A stretch of 64,000 bases of DNA from Pseudomonas farsensis (GTDB lineage: Bacteria > Pseudomonadota > Gammaproteobacteria > Pseudomonadales > Pseudomonadaceae): positions 1,622,001 through 1,686,000 of the forward strand of contig NZ_JABWRF020000001.1 of the NCBI RefSeq assembly GCF_014268805.2, written 5' to 3'. Shown here in pieces: positions 43,940-52,178 of this stretch; positions within the stretch are counted from its first letter, which is position 1; each line of letters begins with the position of its first letter. The position numbers were made by a program, and so were the translations under genes. The notes under the pieces are model-generated. The model ran no database searches, had not been told where the DNA came from, and worked only from the letters and a program-made list of their open reading frames with translations.

Positions 43940-44857
43940 CTACCTGATCACCGCTGCCAGGCGCTCGCCCAAGGCGTGCACCAGCCCGCTGACTTTGGGC
44001 AGATGCCCGCGGTTGCGGCGCCAGGCGAGGTTGATGGGCAGCCCTTGAACCTCGCACTCGGGCAGTATCTGTTGCAAGCTGCCGTCATCCAGTTGCCGCT
44101 GCACCAGCCAGGTCGGCAACTGGGCGATGCCAAGCCCGGCCACCACAGCCATGGCCTGGCCTTCACCATCACCAATCGCCAGCCGCCCGGGCATCGCCCT
44201 TAGCTGGTCCACCCCTTGGCGCGAGCCGGTGAAGTGCAGCGGCGGGGTGCTGCCGTCGGTGTTGGCATACAGCACGCAGCCGTGGGCGTGTAACTGCTGT
44301 TCGTTGCGCGGCGTGCCATGGCGGGCCAGGTAGGCGGGAGATGCGCAGAACACCAGGCGCTGGTTGCCCAGGTAGTGGTGCTCGATGCCGGGCTGCCAGG
44401 TGTCTGGCCCGCCGATACGTACCACAACGTCGATACCTTGTTCGGCCAGGTCAACAAAGCGGTCTGACATTGTGATGTGTGGCTGTACCTTGGGATGCTG
44501 CGCGGCAAACGCCAGCACCGCCGGCAGCGCATGCAGGCGACCGAAGCTGGCCGGCAGGTCGATGCGCAAGGTGCCGCTGGGCGTCTGGTGCTCATCGTTC
44601 AGCGCTAGCTCGGCATCTTCCAGCTCGCCCAGCACCCGGCTGCAGGTGCGGTAGTAGGCCGCGCCTCCGTCGGTCAGCGCCAGGCGCCGGGTGGTGCGCT
44701 CGAACAGGCGTACCTGCAGGCGCCGCTCCAGCCGCGCGATGCCTTTGCTGACAGCCGAGGCGGTAAGGTTCAGGCGCTCGGCAGCGGCGTTGAAGCTGCC
44801 AGCATTGGCCACGCTGACGAACAGGTCGATATCCTTGAGGCGTTCGGAGGCGCTCAT
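43940..44857 (-). CDS. LysR-type regulator of the adjacent MFS exporter
   Basis: The 305-residue protein has the LysR winged helix (LKDIDLFVSVANAGSFNAAA, ERLNLTASAVSKGIARLERR) and a type-2 periplasmic-binding-like effector domain (TLRIDLPASFGRLHALPAVL). It belongs to the CrgA/YafC-like branch. It is divergent from the MFS exporter gene at 44969 with a 111-base gap holding dyads. Its effector is unknown. Confidence 0.9.
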   Translation of the reverse strand: MSASERLKDIDLFVSVANAGSFNAAAERLNLTASAVSKGIARLERRLQVRLFERTTRRLALTDGGAAYYRTCSRVLGELEDAELALNDEHQTPSGTLRIDLPASFGRLHALPAVLAFAAQHPKVQPHITMSDRFVDLAEQGIDVVVRIGGPDTWQPGIEHHYLGNQRLVFCASPAYLARHGTPRNEQQLHAHGCVLYANTDGSTPPLHFTGSRQGVDQLRAMPGRLAIGDGEGQAMAVVAGLGIAQLPTWLVQRQLDDGSLQQILPECEVQGLPINLAWRRNRGHLPKVSGLVHALGERLAAVIR

Positions 44858-44890
44858 GTTCGGCTCGCTATTAGTGAATTCTGTTCTGCT

Positions 44891-44935
44891 TATATCGGAA
44901 TAAGTGCCAGCAATCGGAATATAGTTCCCGATTAA
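44891..44935. promoter_or_regulatory. Dyads in the LysR/MFS divergent promoter
   Basis: CTTAT-atcgga-ATAAG (44891-44906) and ATCGG-N-CCGAT (from 44914) are inverted repeats, and ATCGGAATA occurs twice as direct repeats about 19 bases apart. They lie between the LysR start and the MFS start and are likely regulator binding sites. Confidence 0.5.
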
Positions 44936-44968
44936 ACTGGCCCGTCGTTTATACAGGATTGTTTAGCT

Positions 44969-46153
44969 ATGCCAACCTCTGCTGTGATCTGTGAAGCCGA
45001 GCGCCCGGCCAGCCGCGCCGGGCTGCCCATTGCACTGCTCGCAATCGGCGGCTTTGCCGTGCTGACCACCGAATTTCTGATTCTTGGCCTGTTGCCGGCA
45101 CTGGCGCGGGACTTGGGCCTGTCCGTAGCCGGTGCCGGCCAGTTGGTCACCCTGTTCGCGGTGACAGTCATGCTGTTCGGCCCGCCGCTGACCGCCTGGC
45201 TGTCACCGCTGCCGCGCAAACCGCTGTTCATCGGCATTCTGCTGGTGTTTGCCGCAGCCAATGTACTCTCGGCAGTGGCGCCCAGCCTTTGGGTGCTGGC
45301 CCTGTCGCGGTTCATCGCCGCGTTGGCGTTGCCGGTGTTCTGGGGCACCGCCAGCGAAAGCGCAGGGCAACTGGCCGGCAAAGGCCGCGAGGGTTGGGCG
45401 GTGTCGCGGGTCTACCTGGGCATCACCGCTGCATTCGTGTTCGGTATCCCATTGGGCACCGTGGCGGCGGGGCTGGTGGGGTGGCGCGGCAGTTTCTGGC
45501 TGTTGTCAGGCCTGTGCCTGTTGGTGGCGCTGCTGATGTCGGCGTGCCTGCCGAGCATGCCGGCGGTGCCCAAGCGGGCCAGCGGCGAGCGGCAGACGGT
45601 AATCCTCAAGGACCGGCGCTTCATTGCCCATGTGCTGTTGTCGGCGCTGGTGTTCAGTGCGATGTTCACCGCCTACACCTACCTGGCCGAGATCCTCGAG
45701 CAGGTGGCCGGGGTGCCGGCCAGCCAGGTCGGCTGGTGGCTGATGGGCTTTGGCGTGGTCGGTATGCTGGGTAACGCCTTGGCCGGGCGCATCACTGACC
45801 GCAGCCCGCTGCGTGCCACCGTACTGTTGCTGGTAATGCTGGCCTTGGGCATGGGCGCGGCAGTGCCGCTGGCCGCGAACACGCCATTGCTGATCGCCGC
45901 CCTGGTGCTCTGGGGCATTGCCTACACAGCGTTGTTCCCGGTGTGCCAGGTGCGGGTGATGCAGGCCGGGGCCAAGGCCCAGGCGCTGGCGGGGACGTTG
46001 AATGTGTCGGCGGCCAACGGCGGTATTGCCGCAGGCGCCGCGCTGGGGGGCGTGGCGATCCAGACCTTGGGCCTGGGCGCCTTGGGTTATGTCGCTTGTG
46101 TGTTTGCCCTGCTGGCAATCATCGCGGCCTTGCTGCTCAAGGCCGGCGAATAG
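44969..46153 (+). CDS. MFS exporter, AraJ/sugar-efflux (DHA1) type
   Basis: The 394-residue protein has 12 predicted transmembrane helices and DHA1 marks: GFAVLTTEFLILGLLPALAR at the start, LTAWLSPLPRKPLFIGILLV in place of the usual motif A, WGTASESAGQLAGKGREGWA and GNALAGRITDRSPLRATVLL. Such proteins export arabinose-like sugars, purine nucleosides or drugs. It is controlled most probably by the divergent LysR gene. Substrate is not predictable. Confidence 0.88.
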   Translation: MPTSAVICEAERPASRAGLPIALLAIGGFAVLTTEFLILGLLPALARDLGLSVAGAGQLVTLFAVTVMLFGPPLTAWLSPLPRKPLFIGILLVFAAANVLSAVAPSLWVLALSRFIAALALPVFWGTASESAGQLAGKGREGWAVSRVYLGITAAFVFGIPLGTVAAGLVGWRGSFWLLSGLCLLVALLMSACLPSMPAVPKRASGERQTVILKDRRFIAHVLLSALVFSAMFTAYTYLAEILEQVAGVPASQVGWWLMGFGVVGMLGNALAGRITDRSPLRATVLLLVMLALGMGAAVPLAANTPLLIAALVLWGIAYTALFPVCQVRVMQAGAKAQALAGTLNVSAANGGIAAGAALGGVAIQTLGLGALGYVACVFALLAIIAALLLKAGE

Positions 46154-46156
46154 CGC

Positions 46157-46789
46157 TCAGACCGCCTTGGTGTTGAGCAGGCGCACACCCAGCCCGATGA
46201 AGAGGGCGCCGGTAGCGCGCTTGCACCAGGCGGCAACCCGCGATGCCTTGAGGCGCTGGCCGAAGCGGTAGGCGGTAAAGCAATACACCGAGTGCACCAG
46301 GCAGACAATCAGCGCCATGCTCAGGTACATGGCCGCGAACTGGCCAAAAATGGGCCGGCCTGGCTCGAGAAATTGCGGCAGGAAGGCGCAGAAGAACACC
46401 AAGGTCTTGGGGTTGCTGACCGATACCAGAAACGCCTCAAGGCCAATGCGCCATTTGCTGTGGTTGCTGACCCGTGCGACCCGCTCGGCAGGGATGCTGG
46501 CGGGGCGACGTGCCAGTAGCTGACGCAGGCCGAGATAGATCAGGTACCCCGCGCCGACCAGTTTGAGCGCAAGAAACGCCGCTGGCAGCGACACCAGCAG
46601 GGCGCCCACGCCCATCGCCACTGCGCTGATTGCCAGCAATTGCGCGGCGAGGTTGCCAAACAGGGTCATGCCCATTCCCGACGGGCCGTAGCGCAGCGCG
46701 TTGCGCACGGTCAGCAGCACATTGGGGCCGGGGCTGAGTGAGGTGATCAGGTAGGCGAGGGAGAAAGTCAGCCAGAGGTGCAAAGCCAT
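46157..46789 (-). CDS. LysE/RhtB-family exporter
   Basis: The 210-residue membrane protein has the family N-terminus SLSPGPNVLLTVRNALRYGP and the second motif VSNPKTLVFFCAFLPQFLEP, with five to six transmembrane helices. It probably exports a hydrophobic or neutral amino acid or a homoserine-lactone-like compound. It converges with the MFS gene (3 bases between stops). It is a paralogue of the 41622-42206 exporter. Confidence 0.9.
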   Translation of the reverse strand: MALHLWLTFSLAYLITSLSPGPNVLLTVRNALRYGPSGMGMTLFGNLAAQLLAISAVAMGVGALLVSLPAAFLALKLVGAGYLIYLGLRQLLARRPASIPAERVARVSNHSKWRIGLEAFLVSVSNPKTLVFFCAFLPQFLEPGRPIFGQFAAMYLSMALIVCLVHSVYCFTAYRFGQRLKASRVAAWCKRATGALFIGLGVRLLNTKAV

Positions 46790-46887
46790 TGGGCGCGTCC
46801 TGTTGCGCGGGGGAAGGCGTCAAGATGCCAGCTCTGCAGCCGCTCCGCCAGCCCCCATGCACTCATTTGGCGCGCCAAGGCGAGCAG

Positions 46888-48069
46888 TCACCCAGCCATC
46901 CCATCCACCCGGGGTTGGGTCAATATCGCCCAGTAGTGCCAAACGAACAGCCCCAGGCCTGTGGCTGCAAGCAGCACCGATAGACCCAACGCCTGCGCCG
47001 TGAATGGCACAAAGGCCACGCGGACCAAGGCTGCCAGTTGGATAAATGCAAACGCCCAACCTACGCTGCGCGGCACTTCCAGCGCCCGCCCGGTATGCCC
47101 CAGGCTCACCCGTGCCATCATCGCCACGATCAAACCGGTCATGCCGCCCACGCTCAAGGCATGCACCGCGAGGCTCGGGCTGACCTCGACCCCGGCATGC
47201 CACAACGCCAACCCAAGGCAGGCCGGGACCAGCCACGCGTAGGCCACATGCAGCGACCACAGCAGCGGTACCCGCCAGATGCCGCGGTCATGCCACAACG
47301 CCAATCGCACCACGTGCAGTGCACCCAGCCCGGCGAACAGCACCGCCATCAGCGGTTGTGGAGTGTCGTTGAGGCCCAGCGCATAGGTCGCCGGCAATGC
47401 GATGCTGCCCAGCAGGCAAGCTCGGTCCAGCCAAGGGCGCGGTATCGCAGGGGCCATGTTGCCCAGCCCGCGACGGGTGAAGAACGGAATCACCCGGCCG
47501 CCGATCACGCTCATCATCGCCGCTACCAGCCATAGCCCGGCCAGCACGCCATGGCGCTGCCAGCGCTCGTCCTGGTTCAGCCAGCCCAGCAGGGTCAGCC
47601 ACTGGCAGCCCGCCAGCAGCATCACCAGCACCACGATCGGGTAGTTGTTACGCAGCCGCCGGATGACGATCGGCCGCGCCAAGGCCAGCGCCACCAGCGG
47701 CAGGAATGCGCCGTGCAGTGTTATCAGCAACCAAGAGGGCAGTGGCACGAACCAGCTCACTCGGCCCAGCAGCCACAGCAGAAACAACCCTTGCAGCGGC
47801 CGCCCGGACAACCCCGGCATGCCGCTCCAGGTTTGCACGGCCGTCAGCAGAAACCCCGCGACAATCGCCACGGCAAAGCCAAACAGCATCTCGTGCCGGT
47901 GCCAGGCGAGCATGCCGCCGGCGGGCGTTGGCTGCACGATGCCGGTCAGCACCGCCCCCCACAACAGCAGGGCGACCAGTGCGAAGGCACTGCCGGCCAG
48001 AAAGAACGGGCGAAAACCCAGCGCCCAGAGGGCTTGGCGCGGGCGGGCGCTGATCGGCTGAACGAGCAT
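46888..48069 (-). CDS. NnrS-family membrane protein
   Basis: With the ATG at 48069 (MLVQPISARPRQALWALGFR) the 393-residue protein has about 12 transmembrane helices and NnrS marks: LGFRPFFLAGSAFALVALLL, AWHRHEMLFGFAVAIVAGFL, VIGGRVIPFFTRRGLG and VHALSVGGMTGLIVAMMARV. Conserved His residues in these helices may bind heme and copper. NnrS proteins relieve nitric-oxide stress. No denitrification genes are adjacent. The upstream gap holds nested palindromes shared with the divergent recombinase gene. Confidence 0.88.
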   Translation of the reverse strand: MLVQPISARPRQALWALGFRPFFLAGSAFALVALLLWGAVLTGIVQPTPAGGMLAWHRHEMLFGFAVAIVAGFLLTAVQTWSGMPGLSGRPLQGLFLLWLLGRVSWFVPLPSWLLITLHGAFLPLVALALARPIVIRRLRNNYPIVVLVMLLAGCQWLTLLGWLNQDERWQRHGVLAGLWLVAAMMSVIGGRVIPFFTRRGLGNMAPAIPRPWLDRACLLGSIALPATYALGLNDTPQPLMAVLFAGLGALHVVRLALWHDRGIWRVPLLWSLHVAYAWLVPACLGLALWHAGVEVSPSLAVHALSVGGMTGLIVAMMARVSLGHTGRALEVPRSVGWAFAFIQLAALVRVAFVPFTAQALGLSVLLAATGLGLFVWHYWAILTQPRVDGMAG

Positions 48070-48131
48070 TAGGGCGGACCTCGGTTCGATTCCGGAAGAG
48101 TGATGGGGTACCATCACGATTCGTGCCATCG

Positions 48132-48221
48132 CGCAAAGCCTTGAATATCAAGGTGATGGCAGCCTTTGCGGTCACAATGACTCATGCCGGATGCTGTCGT
48201 TACGACAGCATTAAGAGTCAT
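48132..48221. promoter_or_regulatory. Nested palindromes between nnrS and the recombinase gene
   Basis: Three dyads lie in 90 bases. CCTTGA-ata-TCAAGG (48139-48153) is enclosed by GCCATC/GATGGC (48125-48160) and by CGCAAAG/CTTTGCG (48132-48170). ATGCTGTCGT-t-ACGACAGCAT (48191-48211) has perfect 10-base arms and is enclosed by ATGACTC/GAGTCAT (to 48221). The second dyad ends 42 bases before the recombinase start. The spacing in the first does not fit an FNR/ANR box. They may be operators or recombination sites. Confidence 0.65.
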
Positions 48222-48253
48222 ATTGACCCGCTCCACGCTACAGGACTTTCGTT

Positions 48254-49168
48254 GTGACCGACCTTCTGCGCAATCCGCTGCTGCAGTACCTGGCTCGCTT
48301 GGCCCCCTCCAGCCAGCTGACCATGCGCTACATCCTGCAGGACGCCGCCGATCGCCTGGGCTTTGTCGAGGTCGACATTGCCGATGTGCCCTGGCACCAC
48401 CTTGAGCCCGGCCACGTGGTTGCATTGGTCGCCGCGCTGCGCACCGATGGCTACGCCCCGAACACCTCCTCGCTGTACGTGAATGCTGTGCGAGGGGTTA
48501 TGAACGAGGCATGGCGCCAGGGGCTGATTGAGCATGAGCAACTGCTGAAGATCCGCGAGATCAAGCCGGCCAGCGGCAGCCGCCTGCCGCCGGGGCGCAA
48601 CCTGCGGCGCAGCTTGATCCGCGAATTGATGGATGTCTGTGCGGCCGACCCGCGCCCGCAGGGCGTGCGCGATGCGGCAATACTGGCGCTGTTGTACGGC
48701 ACCGGCATGCGCAAGTCAGAGTCGGTGGACGTCGACCTGGCTCAGGTCGATTTTGCCGAACGCAGCGTGGTGGTGCTGGGCAAAGGCAACCGGCAGTTGC
48801 TCAAATACGCCCCGGCATGGGCGTTCGAGAAGTTGCAAGCCTGGCTGGACCTGCGCCGCCAGCAATTGCCGGCCGGCGTGGAGGACGATGGGTTTCTGTT
48901 CAATCGCATCCGCCGGGGCAACCACATCACCCGCGCACGCATCACCAAGCATGCGATCTACTACATTGCTCGCCAGCGCGGCGCACAGGTAGGCGCGAAG
49001 ATCATGCCGCATGACTTCCGCCGCGCGTTCATCACCCGGGTGATCGAGGAGCATGACCTGTCGATTGCCCAAAAGCTTGCGCACCACGCCAATATCCAGA
49101 CCACCGCTGCGTATGACCGGCGCGATGACAACGAGCGGCGGCGGGCGGTGGAACGGTTGGATTACTGA
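48254..49168 (+). CDS. Orphan tyrosine recombinase (site-specific integrase family)
   Basis: Starting at GTG 48254 the protein has 304 residues: an N-terminal SAM-like DNA-binding domain (about 1-100) and a catalytic domain with Arg153 (YGTGMRKSE), Lys177 (LGKGNRQLLK), His253 and Arg256 (MPHDFRRAF), His277/278 (LAHHANIQTT) and the nucleophile Tyr287 (AAYDRRDDN). All catalytic residues are present. Length and layout resemble XerC/D-like enzymes rather than phage integrases. No phage or island genes, no tRNA and no second recombinase are nearby, so its target is unknown. The dyads upstream are candidate sites. Confidence 0.9.
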   Translation: MTDLLRNPLLQYLARLAPSSQLTMRYILQDAADRLGFVEVDIADVPWHHLEPGHVVALVAALRTDGYAPNTSSLYVNAVRGVMNEAWRQGLIEHEQLLKIREIKPASGSRLPPGRNLRRSLIRELMDVCAADPRPQGVRDAAILALLYGTGMRKSESVDVDLAQVDFAERSVVVLGKGNRQLLKYAPAWAFEKLQAWLDLRRQQLPAGVEDDGFLFNRIRRGNHITRARITKHAIYYIARQRGAQVGAKIMPHDFRRAFITRVIEEHDLSIAQKLAHHANIQTTAAYDRRDDNERRRAVERLDY

Positions 49169-49198
49169 TCACGCTGACGTTGCTGCGCAGGCTTGGAC

Positions 49199-49516
49199 CG
49201 GCCTCATCGCAGGCTGGCGCCAGCTCCCACAAGAATTGAGCCAGGCACCCATATCGCAGCTGACGCGGTCCTGGTGGGAGATTCTATGGTTTTGTACAAG
49301 CCTCTTCCCGCCAGACATATCTCCTTGTGGCGAGCGGGCTTGCCCCGCGTTGGGCTGCGCAGCAGCCCCTTGGGTTGTTAGGGCTGCTGCGCAGCCCAAC
49401 GCGGGACAAGCCCGCTCGCCACAACTCTCTATCATTTCCACAGGGTTGGGTCCAACCAGCAGTGTTGCGGTTAAACATGGCCTCTGTGGGAGCTGGCGCC
49501 AGCCTGCGATGAGGCC
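49199..49516. repeat. Large nested REP cluster
   Basis: An outer inverted repeat of about 32 bases (GGCCTCATCGCAGGCTGGCG from 49201; inverse ending CGCCAGCCTGCGATGAGGCC near 49515) encloses an inner one (GTGGCGAGCGGGCTTGCC, from 49326, with GGGCTGCGCAGCAGCCC; inverse near 49382-49424). The whole 300 bases could fold into one cruciform-like structure. No gene lies in 49169-49535. Confidence 0.88.
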
Positions 49517-49535
49517 ATGACATTGTACAAACCTG

Positions 49536-49838
49536 TCATGGCTTGCCAGCGTTGCCTGAGCCACCACCATCACGCCCCATCCCTTCAGACCCACTACCGC
49601 CGTTCATCCCCGGCAGGTCGCGGCTGTCGTTTTGCTTGCTCGGCGGGCTGTCCGGGTCGTTGCCTTGGATACGCGGGTCGGTGTCACGTGGCATCGGCTT
49701 TTCGATGGGGTTAAGGGTGCTGTCCACGCCAGGTTGTGGGGCCGGGTTGTGCGGGTCGTCCGGGTAGGTAGTCCCGGTGCCGACGGCAAACGCCAGTGGC
49801 GAGGCGAGCAGGGCTGCTAGCAAATAAGCACGTTTCAT
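49536..49838 (-). CDS. Small secreted Pro/Gly/Asp-rich protein
   Basis: Start ATG at 49838 (MKRAYLLAALLASPLAFAVG) gives 100 residues with a signal peptide cleaved near AFA. The mature part is low complexity: YPDDPHNPAPQPG, NDPDSPPSKQNDSRD and a Gly/Ser-rich C-terminus (MNGGSGSEGMGRDGGG). No domain or Cys is present. It resembles in style the protein at 39288-39665. It is probably a disordered periplasmic or surface protein of unknown function. Confidence 0.65.
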   Translation of the reverse strand: MKRAYLLAALLASPLAFAVGTGTTYPDDPHNPAPQPGVDSTLNPIEKPMPRDTDPRIQGNDPDSPPSKQNDSRDLPGMNGGSGSEGMGRDGGGSGNAGKP

Positions 49839-49958
49839 AGGGCAGACTCCTTTGCGATGACTGAGGCCGGACAGCGCAGGGCGCAAAATACACCCCACGC
49901 CGTCTTTCCCATTAGGGCCTGCGCCCCTTCATCAAGGTGCCATCGCCCCGATCAACGG

Positions 49959-51311
49959 TTACACCACCATCGACAGCAACATGATGAAGATGATGCCGAC
50001 CACCGAAAGAATGGTCTCCATCATGCTCCAGGTCTTGAAGGTTTCGGCCACAGTCATGTTGAAGTACTGCTTGACCAGCCAGAAGCCTGCGTCGTTCACG
50101 TGGGACAGGATCAGCGAGCCTGCGCCCGTGGCCAGTACCAGCAACTCGCGGTTGACGCCGGGTACCAGGTCGATCACCGGGGCGACGATGCCGGCGCCGG
50201 TGATGGTAGCCACGGTTGCAGAGCCGGTGGCAATGCGGATCACAGCTGCCACCAGCCAGGCCAGCATGATTGGCGAGATTTCAGCCTGCACGGCCATCTG
50301 CCCGATGACATTGCCCACGCCGGTGTCTACCAGCATCTGCTTGAAGCCGCCGCCGGCCCCGACGATCAGCACGATGGCAGCCGTGGGCGCCAGGCTTTGG
50401 TCGAGCATCTTCATGATTTGCTGGCGGCTGAAACCGCGAGCCGAACCAAAGGTGTAGAACGCCAGCAGCAGGGCCGCGAGCAGGGCGGTGATCGGGTGGC
50501 CGATCAGGTCCATCCATTGGCGCACGATGTGCTCGGCAGGCAGCACCACGTCAGCGAAGGTCTTGAGCAGCATCAGCACCACCGGCAGCAGCACGGTAGC
50601 CAGGGTGACGGTAAAGCTTGGCAGGTTGTCGCGGCTGGAGTCGCGGGCAATCTGGTCCATCAGCTCCTGCGACGGGTTGCCGGGGATGTAGCGCGAGATG
50701 AAGTTGCCGAACAGCGGCCCTGCGATAACCGCCGTGGGCAGCGCCACCAGCAGGCCGTAGAAGATGGTCTTGCCGATGTCGGCGTTGAAGATGCCAATAG
50801 CCAGCAGCGGCCCCGGATGGGGCGGCACCAGGCCGTGGACCACCGAAAGCCCGGCCAGCAGGGGGATGCCGATTTTCACCAGCGACACCCCCGAGCGGCG
50901 GGCGACGATGAACACCAGCGGGATCAGCAGCACGAAGCCGATCTCGAAGAACAGCGGGATGCCTACCAGAAATGCGGCGAACATCATCGCCCAGTGCACC
51001 TTCTGTTTGCCGAAGGCGCGGATCAGCGTTTGCGCGATCTGGTCGGCACCGCCGGAATCGGCCATCAGCTTGCCGAGCATGGTGCCCAGCGCCAGGACGA
51101 TGCCGACAAAGCCCAGCACCCCGCCAAAGCCGTCCTGGAACGACTTCATGACCTTGGCCACTGGCATGCCGGAAGTCAGGCCGAGAAAGCCTGCGGCCAG
51201 GGTAAGGGCAACGAAGGGGTGGACCTTGAAATGGGTGATCAGCAGGATCAGCCCGACGATGGTGACCAGCGCGTCGAGCAACAGGAAGGTATCAGTAGCC
51301 AGTCCGAACAT
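49959..51311 (-). CDS. gntT: Gluconate:H+ symporter (GntP family)
   Basis: The 450-residue protein has about 12 to 14 transmembrane segments and GntP-family marks: LILLITHFKVHPFVALTLAA, GGADQIAQTLIRAFG, GLVPPHPGPLLAIGIFNADI, TGSATVATITGAGIVAPVI and LILSHVNDAGFWLVKQYFNM. It imports D-gluconate across the inner membrane. It follows gnuK on the same strand with a 119-base gap that holds a GntR-type operator (51391-51408), so it can be transcribed from its own promoter. Confidence 0.93.
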   Translation of the reverse strand: MFGLATDTFLLLDALVTIVGLILLITHFKVHPFVALTLAAGFLGLTSGMPVAKVMKSFQDGFGGVLGFVGIVLALGTMLGKLMADSGGADQIAQTLIRAFGKQKVHWAMMFAAFLVGIPLFFEIGFVLLIPLVFIVARRSGVSLVKIGIPLLAGLSVVHGLVPPHPGPLLAIGIFNADIGKTIFYGLLVALPTAVIAGPLFGNFISRYIPGNPSQELMDQIARDSSRDNLPSFTVTLATVLLPVVLMLLKTFADVVLPAEHIVRQWMDLIGHPITALLAALLLAFYTFGSARGFSRQQIMKMLDQSLAPTAAIVLIVGAGGGFKQMLVDTGVGNVIGQMAVQAEISPIMLAWLVAAVIRIATGSATVATITGAGIVAPVIDLVPGVNRELLVLATGAGSLILSHVNDAGFWLVKQYFNMTVAETFKTWSMMETILSVVGIIFIMLLSMVV

Positions 51312-51390
51312 GGTTCTTATGCCTCGGTCTTGTCGTTGTTGTTAGTGGCGTAGCGTTTTCAGGTGCAGCGTATTGCAAAGGGTGAAGTCT

Positions 51391-51408
51391 TGAGACAGCG
51401 CTATCTTT
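51391..51408. promoter_or_regulatory. GntR-type operator upstream of gntT
   Basis: TGAGACAGCGCTATCTTT is a dyad centred on AGCGCT. The same core occurs at 51988-52006 and 52118-52135. On the reverse strand it reads AAAGATAGCGCT, matching the AAG-N-TAGCGCT form that I recall for the Pseudomonas GntR operator. Confidence 0.8.
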
Positions 51409-51430
51409 GGTGAGCCGGGTAACCGCCTGT

Positions 51431-51970
51431 TCAGGCGATACGCGCCAAGCTCCGCTCACCGTCGCGCTTTAGCCAGGTGTCCACGCTCTCGGCCAGCGCT
51501 GCAATTGGGCGCGTGGCGTCGAGCGCCAGGGTGTGCGGCTCGCCCTCAGGGGTTTCCAGGGCGGCGAACTGGCTTTCGATCAGGCTGGCGGGCATGAAAT
51601 GCCCAGGCCTGGCCAGCACGCGCTTTTCGGCTTCTTCCGGGGTCAGTTCAAGGAATACGAACGCCAGGGTGGGCACGGCGTCGCGCAGGGTCTGGCGATA
51701 GCGGCGCTTGAGCGCCGAGCAGGTCAGGATCGGGCGCTCGCCTGCAGCCAGCGTGGCCTGCAGCTCTTCGCCAAGACGCAGCAGCCAGCCGGCGCGGTCG
51801 TCGTCGTCAAGGGGGATGCCGGCGCTCATCTTTTCGATATTGGCGGCAGGGTGGAAGGCATCGCCTTCGATCAGGCGGCCGCCGCTGCGCGCGGCGATGG
51901 CAGCGCCGATGCAGCTCTTGCCGCAACCAGCCACGCCCATTACTACGATCGCGGTCAGGGAAGGGTTCAT
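51431..51970 (-). CDS. gnuK: Gluconokinase
   Basis: The 179-residue kinase has the P-loop VMGVAGCGKSCIGAAIAA, GDAFHPAANIEKMSAGIPL, DDDRAGWLLRLGEEL and LKRRYRQTLRDAV, all typical of the GntK family. It phosphorylates gluconate to 6-phosphogluconate for the Entner-Doudoroff pathway. It is divergent from gnuR with a 208-base gap containing two GntR-type dyads, and it lies upstream of gntT. Confidence 0.94.
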   Translation of the reverse strand: MNPSLTAIVVMGVAGCGKSCIGAAIAARSGGRLIEGDAFHPAANIEKMSAGIPLDDDDRAGWLLRLGEELQATLAAGERPILTCSALKRRYRQTLRDAVPTLAFVFLELTPEEAEKRVLARPGHFMPASLIESQFAALETPEGEPHTLALDATRPIAALAESVDTWLKRDGERSLARIA

Positions 51971-51987
51971 CAGTACCTCCTGCTCGG

Positions 51988-52006
51988 TGAGATAGCGCTG
52001 TCTCGA
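51988..52006. promoter_or_regulatory. GntR-type operator near gnuK
   Basis: TGAGATAGCGCTGTCTCGA is a near-perfect dyad (GAGA-tagcgctg-TCTC) placed 18 bases upstream of the gnuK start, where it would overlap the promoter. Confidence 0.8.
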
Positions 52007-52117
52007 CTACGGCGAGTCGAAGGTACCGGCGCCACCCTCCGGGGTGTTATTGATCTTGTTTTGGGCAGTATGGACGCTCTGCACATGCCTGTTGCCACGT
52101 TTGCATTGCTTGCGTCC

Positions 52118-52135
52118 TGAGACAGCGCTACCTTA
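52118..52135. promoter_or_regulatory. GntR-type operator near gnuR
   Basis: TGAGACAGCGCTACCTTA is the third copy of the AGCGCT-centred dyad, 44 bases upstream of the gnuR start, consistent with autoregulation. Confidence 0.75.
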
Positions 52136-52178
52136 GTGACCGTTCCCCATTCCTGCAAGTAGTAAAATTACAACATCC

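Noticed and set aside
48139..48153. FNR/ANR or DNR box upstream of nnrS
   Set aside because: The TTGA and TCAA half-sites are 3 bases apart, whereas the consensus needs 6.
49857..51353. Open plus-strand frame of 498 codons opposite gntT
   Set aside because: It reads as His/Gln/Asp-rich nonsense opposite a clear GntP-family transporter.
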